This document shows, in pieces, positions 55,166 through 64,000 of a stretch of DNA of 64,000 bases. Location of the stretch: NCBI GenBank assembly GCA_008828725.1, contig MEHQ01000676.1, positions 74,027-138,026 on the forward strand. The letters run 5' to 3'. Source of the stretch: Saccharina japonica (lineage: Eukaryota; Sar; Phaeophyceae; Laminariales; Laminariaceae). Position 1 is the stretch's first letter. Every line of letters begins with the position of its first letter. Position numbers and translations under genes: made by a program. Under the pieces are notes generated by a model. It was not told the origin of the DNA. It did no database searches and saw only the letters and a list, made by a program, of their open reading frames with translations.

Positions 55166-55946
55166 GCGGCGTACTTTATGTTTTCGAATGTCCTGCGATT
55201 TGCTATGATGGGTATGGATCGCGGGGGGGGGATGGGGGGGTTATCCTAGCCTAGGCTGTTCTTCTGTGGACTATGAGAAGGAGGGAGGAGGCAACGGGGG
55301 TATGGGGCGTAGCCTTGTGTTTCGATATTCCTTTGTCGGGATGTTGTTCAGGGGTTGGGGGGGGGGGAGGTTCAGGTTTTGATGTTCGCACTGTCACCTA
55401 TATGTGATGCTTACACGTAAAAAACATGTATAATGTGTTCCAGTATGTGTTGCGCTGGCGTTGTTTTCGATCAGCATTTATTTATTTATTTTCCTCCAGT
55501 TTACCAGGTAAGAGTATAAAGTAACTGGCTTGATTTCACCGTTGTTTTCGATTTATATACGTAATTATTTATTTGTCGTAGCAGTGCATGGGCGAGCTGG
55601 GCTTGGAGCGGGACTCGTATCATACCGTTCGAACGGTTACCGTGTGTGCGTTTTTCACAATTATCAAACCGTGATCTACCGTTCGACATCCAGCACACCC
55701 AGTGTCCGTGCCGATTCTTCCTCTTAGAGAGATAAAAGCTCTGTGGTTACAAACCCACGACAGAGAGATACTTTAATTCAACGCGTTTTATTTAAGTGTA
55801 CCAGGCATACTTGTAGTATTACCGTATACAGATAGTGTTTTGTTTTCACCGACTCTTTTTTTTTTTGATGTGTTTCGAACTTATTTTTGTTTGTTTTTTT
55901 ACCGTTTTTTTTTTACTGTTGTTTGCTTGTCGCTATTATACAGGGT
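55166..55946. other. unassigned, with possible duplicated exon
   Basis: G-rich to 55380, then AT-rich. ATGGGCGAGCTGGGCTTGGA then GCGGGACTCGTA (55589-55620) is preceded by an AT-rich stretch ending GTAGCAG. It resembles the exon-like block at 55947, so the two may be a duplicated exon. Confidence 0.35.
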
Positions 55947-56153
55947 ATGAGCGAGATGGCCTCGGAGCGGGACTCGTACGGTTCAGACGGCTACAGTAAC
56001 GGTTCTGACAGTCCCGGCGGACAGAGTGGCTGGGAACGGGCGTGGATGCGGCAACGAGACGATGCTAGGTGGGTCGCCTATGTAGGCTATACTAAACATA
56101 TTACCGCCCCTCTTGTAAGAAACCTGAAATCCGACTGCAAGCTAGATGGTTAG
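55947..56153 (+). CDS. possible exon, unknown protein
   Basis: The sequence from ATG at 55947 encodes MSEMASERDSYGSDGYSNGS, then DSPGGQSGWERAWMRQRDDA, a Ser/Gly/Asp-rich, disordered-looking stretch. It follows a pyrimidine-rich run and CTATTATACAG, a good splice acceptor. CTAG/GTGGGT at about 56068 could be a donor, after which the frame runs on to a stop at 56153. A diverged second version lies ~360 bp upstream (55589). No domain recognised. It may be a remnant of a host gene or chance. Confidence 0.3.
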   Translation: MSEMASERDSYGSDGYSNGSDSPGGQSGWERAWMRQRDDARWVAYVGYTKHITAPLVRNLKSDCKLDG

Positions 56154-56859
56154 CTACCATACTCCTAAGCCTCCGTTATCCAGGTGCTTTTCTTAACTGG
56201 AGTGCTCAAGGTGGGTACTTAAGCCGTTCTTTCTATATGCGTTTCGAACTTCTCGGACGACTCTTGGGTTTCTGTACGTGTTGTCGCCGAGCGAAAATGG
56301 GGCGATTTTCTTACCACTTTTCTACTCGTATAGATGTCGAGAGCCATTGCCACATTGTTTCTTGTTTTTTGCTTGTGTAATTCTAGGAGAGTTCCTAAAA
56401 TCTTGTTCTCTTAGGACAGGGCCGATTCTGTAGGAGTGGGTTACGGGTGCATGCATGGTATTTTGCGAGCCTCCGCACTTGTAGAGTTCTATACTCCAAT
56501 ACTAACCTGGCCTTAACAAACATAACAGTGGTAGTGCAACCTAGGCCTAAGTATATACTTAAGTACATCGAAAAACAGTGTTAAATACAAATGACCTCAA
56601 GACCTCGTCGGTCAGAAATAGGGTTTGACCAAAAAGTGCGACCCCTATGGTTGCACGCCTCTGGGTGTGGTGTGTTTGGCTTGTCGGGGTGGTAGTGGTA
56701 GTGGTAGTGTTGTTGATGGTGTTATTGTTGGCGTTGTCGGTGGTGTTACATAGCGTTGTTGTTGCTGTTGTATAGCAGTGTTGTTGCTGGTCCTGTTTGG
56801 GTGCCTGTTCTTGTCTTTAATGCCCCCTAAGTGGCGACACCAGACAAAGAAAATGATTT
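56154..56859. other. no gene recognised
   Basis: AT-rich sequence with a GTT/GGT-rich stretch at 56690-56800. No repeat family or domain identified. Confidence 0.4.
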
Positions 56860-57085
56860 TCACGCTGTCATCCATATGCAAGAAAGTTTGCCTCACAATC
56901 GGTTCTTGGAAGAGGGGATAGAGCTCTCACCCTTTCAAGCGGCTCGCAGAACAAGAACCTCACGGCGCTTCGCGCCTGGTGCAAACGAATAATGTCTGCC
57001 TGCTCGGTGAAAGCCCGACGTGCTCCGTCCCGGCGCTGTAGATATGAGGGATTCTACATGGTCATATCATACGTACCCCCCACTT
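56860..57085 (+). repeat. R1 diverged, 5'-truncated copy
   Basis: Matches the last ~220 bases of R1 with many changes (CCTCACGGCGCTTCGCGC, TGTCTGCCTG.TCGGTGAAA, TGCTCCGTCCCGGCGCTGTA). It ends CGTACCCCCCA. LINE copy 2 begins ~10 bp later. Confidence 0.75.
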
Positions 57086-57095
57086 TTCTTTCTTT

Positions 57096-58618
57096 CTAGA
57101 CGTACAGAAGGCCTACGACACAGTTTGGAGAAATGGACTGTCGGAAAAGTTGTGGGAAATAGGGCTCAGAGGGAAAATGTGGAGAATGAAGAAGATGACG
57201 GAATGTGCGAGAAGTGCTGTGATGTTGGACAGAGAAATATCGAAATACGTTGAAATCCTACAAGGAATTGCACAGGGATGCACGCTACCACCTAGGTGTA
57301 CATTGATGACATGATAGTAGCAGTGGAAGCAGCATCGCAGGGAGTCACGGTGGGGGAAGATACGGTGTCGGGATTGATGCTTGCGGATTATTTCGTAAGC
57401 ATATCAGAAACACCCAAATGACTGCAGAAACAAATAGAGAAGGCACTAGCGTACACTGGGAAATCGATAGTGACGGCAAACGTTAAAAGCAGTGCGCAGT
57501 AGTTGTATGTAACGAAGATAAGGAGAGTCCGGTAACTTTCAAGTGGAGGTGGGGAGATTAATTACCGACCATAGACCAGTATAGATATACCTTGGCGTAG
57601 ATATCTCCAAAGTATGCTCTTGGGATGCACACATAACAAAAATAGTAGGCAAGGGTAAAACACACGTAGGCAAAATGGAAGCGATTCAAACAGGCTCGCA
57701 CCTTGGCACTATAATTAAGAGATGCATCCTGATGAATGTGATTGTACCAAAGCTAGAATATGCAGGGGAAATATGGGAAGGGAACGCGAAGCTCGTAACG
57801 CTGCTGGAAACAGAACATATGACAGCAGCTAATAAAGTACTAGCGTGCTCAAGTACGACGAGTAATACAGTATTAAGAGCAGAACTGGGAATGTACCCAC
57901 TGAAGACAAATAGGGACGTACGCAAGTTGAAATGGCAATATACAGTAAAGAGCATGCCAAATAAGAGGTTGCCAGCCGTAATTGATAAAACTGTACTTAA
58001 GTATGTGAGAAAACAACCAAAGGGCAAAGCTGGATCAAGGTGGAATGGCGTAGTCGAGAAAGTATGGAAGGATATAGGAAACCAAAAAGAGATGCTGGCC
58101 ATAGAGAAGTTTGGGGGTACAAGACAGAAGTCAAATATAAGATAGAACGAAGGGAAAGGTTAGCACTTAAAAATAAAGTGGAAGGGGAGGAATACTTATG
58201 AGATATACGGGGGGTTAAGAGAAGGGATAGGAATTAAATCGTATTTGCACGGCCCGGTGAACTTCGCGAAAACGCCGAAACTGCGATTTCGTGTAGGCGG
58301 TCTGGACCTGCCAGAAAGAAGAAAGAGGTATACTAGTAGCCGGGAGGAGGAGGAAATAGATGCACTAATGTGCTCATGTGACAAAGCGAGAGTAGAATTC
58401 ACATAGTGGGAGAATGTGAAATGTACAAGGAGGAAGGATGTGTTCGAAAAGGAAATGAGGAAAATATACGAATGTGACATGGAGAATTTTGGTACATCAG
58501 ACAGTAGCGAGAAAACGATCGCTATCTTAGGAGATAGATGGTGGCCAAAGGAGGCGAAACAGGAAGGGGATAGGATTAGCAAGAAGTATATTTTGAAGTA
58601 TATGGAAACAACGTAATG
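57096..58618 (+). pseudogene. LINE ORF2, reverse transcriptase to C-terminus
   Basis: Reverse-transcriptase and downstream region. DVQKAYDTVWRNGL at 57096; QGIAQGCTLPP at 57255; YIDDMIVAVEAASQGVTVGE at 57298 (catalytic box, YIDD); GLMLADYFVSISETPK at 57370. A 156-codon open stretch at 57675-58145 includes LETEHMTAANKVLACSSTTS. Then come LRFRVGGLDLPERRKR (58280) and MCSCDKA, and the end ..YILKYMETT with a stop at 58615. Several frame changes and stops separate these blocks, so it is inactive. Confidence 0.88.
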
Positions 58619-59504
58619 AGCGCCGAAATGTTGGAGGTGTCTCTATTAGGAGTAGGAACGGTGCTCCGTCTCGAAAGGGATGCGTGGTCAATAGCCAAAT
58701 GACTAAGGCGAGCAGCAAAATAGTACCCCTTCTCCCTATACTGTTTATATAATACCTCTGTCCAGGTATATTAGCTACATCAGGATATCCATAAATATAA
58801 GCTACATTTGTCACGTTTGGGTTAGTAGTGATGCCGACTATTGAAAAAGAGGCATTATTACGTATTCCTATCACGAAGAGAGGACGAAAAAAAAATAAAA
58901 AGCGAATTAACAGGGGATGGGCGGCTACCATCCCCGGTTTTGTCTTATACAGAAATATAAGCTACATACCGATCTGGTATCACGTTTGGTACCATACCAG
59001 GTACCACGACGCGGGAGATGAACAAGGAGGCATGATTACACATTCATATCATAAACAGGGGACGAAAAAAAACATCCTCGGGGTATGCCCAGGGGATACC
59101 CGGATAACATCCCCGGGTTTCCGCGCGGGCGGATAACATGGTAAAGACGCGTCAACTTTATCATTTTTCCCCTTTTTCCCTTGCCACAACAGTACCGCCA
59201 CAGCAGTACCGCCACAGCAGTAGTACATTCATATCATAGACAGGGGACGAAAAAAAAACGTTCCCGGGGTATGCCCAGGGGATACCCGGATAACATCCCC
59301 GGGTTTCCGCGCGGGCGAATAACATGGTAAAGACGCGTCAACTTTATCATTTTTCCCCTTTTTTCCCTTGCCACAACAGTACCGCCACAGCAGTAGTACA
59401 TTCATATCATAAACAGGGGACGAAAAAAAAAGTCCCCGGGGTATGCCCAGGGGATACCCGGATAACATCCCCGGGTTTCCGCGCGGGCGGATAACATGGT
59501 AAAG
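58616..59504 (+). repeat. LINE copy 2, 3' UTR and tandem units
   Basis: The 3' UTR (58616-59035) is followed by units with GGGGTATGCCCAGGGGATAC, CCCGCGCGG inverse parts and GACGCGTCAACTTTATCA. The last unit is cut after GGATAACATGGTAAAG at 59504. It mirrors 4676-6000. Frames of 102 and 134 codons that recur identically in both LINE copies are UTR artefacts. Confidence 0.85.
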
Positions 59505-60904
59505 TAGGACCAAAGATTGAGTAGTGTGTACCGGTTCACACTAAAAACTATGCATGTCTCCATTGTTTCAAACAATATTTGATTATATTTGCTATGGTCT
59601 TCCGTAATATGTGCCAGGTAATATTCACTCAATGGATCAATGTATCACAACGTCTACCAGTAGACCAGTAGTAGTAGCAGGCGGCCGAACTACTACTACT
59701 ACCAATACTACTGTTTGTAGGAAGAAACCCAACATCACCAAGGAGGTAAAACACAACAGCACACCAAGCAGCTCTATTATGCTGTACCAGGTAGTTACGC
59801 TTCTGGGTGTGATCACATATATATATATGTTGTTGTTGTTGTCGGCATTTGTGTTGGCGTTGCAACTACTATTATACTATTAATACTGCTGTTGTTGCTC
59901 ACGAGTTGGGTTCATTGTCGCAAGGGAGCGACATCGTCGCCCAGCTGTGACCGCACGTCATACCGATGGCTCCATTATTATTATTATTGATACTACAGCG
60001 GTATTAATATTAATCCCTGGTAGATGCCTGTGTAGCTGCTGATCTACGACGGGTGGCCTATTCATTTTCTAGAGGTCATCCCCGTATCGTAGCTGCTGAC
60101 GTACTCGAGCAATCTTGTAGAATACTAAGATTACATAAAAGTAATTACATGGAGGGTGTGTCTGCCAAGGTCCCCGGTCTGTTCGTTGTCAACAATCATG
60201 AAAGTAGCCGCCTGGAAGTACGTAATACTAGTAATTCAACCACTTGGCGCAGTTTTTTTTTTTATTTCGGCGTAGTATGGATGTTTGGCGTGCGAATGAG
60301 TGTTGAGTTGCAGCAGTAATATTGTGTGAATACCAATAATAGTCGATTCCGGATAAAACAATTGCACTGAATTGAAGCCACCGGTTGTACTACAGTAAGA
60401 GGCTGCGTAGAGAGTACCCATGTACCCATACTCTTGTTCCGTAGGTAATATACAACAAACCCTATATAACCAAGTGCAAAAATGTTTTATTCGAAAACGA
60501 ACCAGGGACGTTTTGAAGCCTGGGTTCCTGTTATAATAGTGTGTCCCGGGGGCCGTTGTCCCCGTCCACCAACAGACAGGGGGGGGGGGGGCAGACAATG
60601 GGGACGATAATGAGCCTGCAGAGGACGGGGCACACGAAGAACCGGCACGACGCGGGGCCTCTCGTAAACACTAACACACGCAGTACAGCAGTAGTGTAAG
60701 TAGTGCATATTATTACAGCAGTAGTAGTCAGAAGCCCCGAACCCCCGCCCCCCCCCCTCCAAACGATGCCGGGCGTACACCCCCCGACGCCCCCACCGAG
60801 ACGTTGGCCTCATCGCTCATCATGTTACCCACCCCAGCCACAAGTTTCAGTTCGTTTGGCGCCGTCTGTGTGCTATTGTGTTGTTTCCCTCCTGCCTCGT
60901 CGAG
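59505..60904. other. no gene recognised
   Basis: Contains TAC/TAG and CAG-like short runs and a plus frame at 60053-60319 (88 codons) without known domain. GTGCCAGGTAA and TACCAGGTA motifs occur at 59613 and 59784. A G-run is at 60580-60591. Confidence 0.4.
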
Positions 60905-60984
60905 CTCGATGTATTGTAGTAGTATTAGCAGTAGCAGTAGTAGTAGTGGTAGTAGCAGTAGTAGTAGTGGTAGTGGTAGTAGTC

Positions 60985-61021
<37 letters not shown>

Positions 61022-62720
61022 CAGTCAGTCAGTATGTAGCTAGTAGTTAGAGCTCAGCAGCAGCTAGCCCAGCAGCAGCAGCAGTAAGATAGTCAGAGTA
61101 GTAGTAGTAGTAGAGTAGTAGTAGTATCAGTAGTAGTAGTAAGTAGCTTAGATGTAGTATAGTAGTAGTAGTAGTGAGTAGTAGCATAGATAGCAGTAGT
61201 AACAGTAGTTAGGTTAGTAGTATAGTAAGTAGTAAGCTTCAGTAGTGTAGTAGTAGTAGATAGTGAAGTAGTAGTAGTAGTAGTAGTTAGTAGTAGTATC
61301 AGTAGTAGTAGCCAGTAGTAGCAGTCAGTAGCCCAGTCAGTAGCCAGCTAGTAGCCAGCCAGTAGTGCATTAGCTTAGTAGTAGATTAGTAGTAGTAGTA
61401 GTAGAGTATAGTTCAGTAGTTCAGTAGTCCTGTAGAGTAGTAGTACGTAGTAGCTTGTATGTAGTAGTAGTAGTGTCAGTAGTAGTAGATAGTAGTATTA
61501 GTACAAGTCAGTGAGTAGCTAGTCCAGTAGTAGCTCAGTAAGTTAGCTAGTAGTAGTAGTAGTAGTTAGCTCTTAGTAGTAGTAGTAGTAGTAGTAGTAG
61601 TTAGTCAGTAGTAGCTTTAGTAGTTTGCTTGTCTATTTGGTCAGCTGGCTAGTCGTGTAATAGTCGCTTAAGTTAGTAGGTAGTAGTGCAGTAGTAGCCC
61701 AGTAGTAGTTAGTAGTAGCTAGTAGCTAGTAGTAGTAGTAGTATGCTAGTAGTAGTTAGTATAGTAGGTAGTTGTTGCTATTATCGCCTAGTGTAGTGGT
61801 AGTAATAGTCCGCTCTTAGTAGTACGTAGTAGTAGCAGTATAGCAGTTAGCCTTAGTTAGTAGTCAGTAGCTAGCTAGCTAGTATAGCTAGTAGCTAGTA
61901 GTGTAGTAGTAGTAGTAGTAGTAGTAGTAGTTAGCTATAGTAGTAGTGTTAGTAGTAGTTAGTATCAGTAGTAATAGTCGTCAGTACTATTAGTAGTAGC
62001 AGTAGTAGCCAGCCAGTTACGTAGTAGTAGCTAGTAGTAAGTAGTCAGTAGCTAGTCATAGTAGTACTTGTTGCTAGTCGTAGTGGTAGTGTAGTTAATA
62101 GTCGTCCGTCCACGTAGTCCAGTCGTCAGTAGGCAGTAGTAGCCAGTAGCCTAGTAGTAGTAGTAGTAGTAGTAGTAAGTAGTAGTAGTAGTAGAGTAGT
62201 ATAATTTAGTAGTAAGTAGTGTTAGTAGTAGTAGTAGTCAGTAGTAGTAGTAGCTTAGTAGTAGTAGTTTAGATAGTACAGTGAGTAGCTATAGCGAAGC
62301 AGCTAGGTATGTAGTAGTCAGTAGCTATAGTCAGCTAGAGTAGCTAGTAGTAGCTAGTCAGTAGCGAGCTTAGGGAGTAGTAGCGCAGTTAGTAGTAGTA
62401 GTAGTAGTAGTAGTAAGCTAGTAGTAGTAGTAGCTCAGCTAGTAGTAGTATTGTTGTAGTCGTAGTGTGGTCGGTAGTACATAGTCGTAGCTAGTAGTAG
62501 TACCAGTCGGTGTGCCGTCCAGCTAGCCAGTCCAGTACATGTAGTAGCAGCAGTTAGTAGTAGTAGTAGCTAGTCAGTAGTAGTAGTAGTAGTAGTAGTA
62601 GAGTTAGTAGTAGTAGTAGTGTAGTAGTAGCTAGCTAGTAGCAGTAGTAGCCAGCTAGTAGCAGTTAGTAGCAGTGTAGTAGTTAGAGTAGGAAGTAGTT
62701 AGGCAGTGTAGTACAGTATA
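60905..62720. repeat. 1.8 kb degenerate (GTA)n array
   Basis: AGTAGTAGT throughout, broken by CTAG, CAGT and TTAG variants. The purest runs are near 60985-61020, 62155-62175 and 62578-62600. The plus strand has TAG stops in one frame and Ser or Val runs in the others. No coding is proposed. Confidence 0.95.
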
Positions 62721-63851
62721 AACCATCTGAGACACGGCTACTTTTTTTTTCTCGTGGGTTCTGCGGCATGGCTGCTACTGAAAGAACCAAGGCCCGACAA
62801 TTTCCACACGCCGCGTTTGTGTCCAACAATGCCCTGAGTGCAAAATGAAAATTCGCGCTTCGCGTCGATCTTTATATTTTTCAGTTTTGCCCCTTTTATA
62901 AGCCTGAAAGCGCTATCTTTTGGTAAGCGGGTTATTTCCAATTGTCAATTTTCAATATATTTATTTTCGGCTGGCTCAGTAAACCACATTCTAGACCGAT
63001 TATAACAATGCTGGTTCCCGGAGTGGATTGCTGGTGACAAACGCTATACGATCATTCAAACGAAGTTAGTACTTGTACTAGAATATCAATTCTGATGGCG
63101 CTGAACAATTTTTCCCGCTGTTTCGGTTATTTTTTCTGACGTAAGATAGTAACCCCAAAACGAAACATTTCAGCCGCCATCAAAAAATGGTATACTTTTA
63201 CTACTCATTAATACGTTGGTATCTGATGTATCTACTAATCACCACAATCCTCCGGCGAACCACCTTTCAATATCGCCCTCTCTATTGGTTTCCGTGACGT
63301 CCTCAGCCTATAATATATATACTTGGAACAAGTGTGTCTGGTTTGTCTTACCTAACACCATATCCCCCTTCTCACAGGCCTATAATACTAAAGCACAAAA
63401 CTGAAAAATATGAAAAATCGACCCGCGAACGCGAATTTCATTCTCCTTCAGCGGCATTGCTTTGGACACAACCGGCGTCGTGAATATGCCGCCTTGGTCC
63501 AATCTCTCAGTACAGAACCCACAAAAAAAAAGTACCGTTCTCAGATGGTTACTACTGTAGTAGTAGTAGTAGTAGTAGTAGTAGACGACTTCAAAACTCG
63601 AGGGCATGGGGCAACTTCTGATTCAGCTATCCCCGATATACGAAATATTGTTGAATACCCACGATAGAAAACAGTAATGACCTTTCAGAACAAGCAGGTC
63701 AGTGTTCCAGCGAACGTCGGCACAGACAGCCCGCCACGTGTCCCCTAGGTTTCTGGCGAGTAGAAGTTTGAAGGTGTTACCTACTCAGCTATAATAGGAG
63801 TAAAAGATCGACCGACTACGCCGCCCAGGGTAATCCTTATATCACCCCCTC
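62721..63851. other. no gene recognised
   Basis: AT-rich sequence. A pure (GTA)9-10 run is at 63553-63582. TATTCCCA-like and pyrimidine stretches are present, but there is no domain or repeat family otherwise known from this window. Confidence 0.4.
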
Positions 63852-63980
63852 CCGCGCTTGGTGCTAGCAATGTCTGCCTGGTCGGTGAAAACCCGACATG
63901 CTCCGTCCCGGCGTTGTAGGGATGTGAGGGTCTATGGTCATACGACTGCGGCCATGCATAAAAATGAAGTACCCCCCCCT
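63852..63980 (+). repeat. R1 3' fragment at the window end
   Basis: GCGCTTGGTGCTAGCAATGT then CTGCCTGGTCGGTGAAAACC and so on, ending CATAAAAATGAAGTACCCCC. Same 3' end and C-run as the other copies. Confidence 0.85.
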
Positions 63981-64000
63981 CCCTCTGAACGGCGGGATCT

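Larger units (their letters stand above)
57096..59504 (+). mobile_element. LINE copy 2, 5'-truncated
   Basis: Plus-strand LINE of the same family as copy 1. It starts inside the reverse transcriptase (DVQKAYDTVWRNGLSEKLW) and continues to the C-terminus, 3' UTR and 2-3 tandem units. 5' truncation is normal for LINEs. From ~58520 to 59240 it is practically identical to copy 1 (inverse of ~5380-6090), while coding parts upstream are more diverged. Confidence 0.9.

Noticed and set aside
1-64000. rRNA genes, intact host genes, organelle insertions
   Set aside because: Looked for recognisable rRNA cores, tRNA folds and conserved housekeeping domains. None could be supported.

Overview
The window is eukaryotic, gene-poor and almost wholly made of mobile elements and simple repeats. 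No intact host gene, rRNA or tRNA gene was found. A mariner transposase carrying the QPPNSPDLN..LDLGFF signature, together with CAG/CTG and GTA tracts and copia, LINE, hAT and Harbinger-like elements, suggests a stramenopile, perhaps a brown alga. That is an inference from the style of the elements, not a proof.

The best organising idea is a transposon nest. One LINE copy on the minus strand can be followed in six pieces: 54665-54157, 50490-48797, 42959-42830, 41733-40958, 20562-19984 and 6376-4676. Each gap is filled by a later insertion, and most gaps have matching target-site duplications (TSDs). From left to right these are: a 13.6 kb segment (6385-19975); a hAT-type element (20563-40957) that itself holds a fossil Ty1/copia element (21733-38840); a miniature LTR element (41734-42829); and two elements of one family with CACACC ends and 8-bp TSDs (42968-48796 and 50491-54156). 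The second of these contains a complete small hAT (51843-53287).

The copia fossil was hit repeatedly. It carries a 2.6 kb insertion in the 5' LTR, a Harbinger-type element in gag/protease, two copies of an unclassified 1.6-2.5 kb repeat, a copy of repeat R1, a 215-bp satellite block in RNase H, and a Harbinger-type element holding a second one in the 3' LTR.

Outside the nest: 1-4.65 kb has R1 copies, a G-rich repeat split by a 931-bp DNA transposon, and a frameshifted mariner. From 54.7 to 57.1 kb there are R1 copies and a possible duplicated exon. From 57.1 to 59.5 kb lies a second LINE copy on the plus strand, whose 3' kilobase is nearly identical to the first. From 60.9 to 62.7 kb is a huge degenerate GTA array, and the window ends in another R1 fragment.

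R1 is a name used here for a ~490-bp dispersed repeat seen about ten times. Its one constant end is a C-run in the orientation called plus. Several elements here (two hATs, the two CACACC elements, and arrays at 8.2-8.9 and 14.2-15.3 kb) carry dense arrays of short palindromic motifs, different in each family, near their ends. The two CACACC elements are the best candidate for something not yet described.
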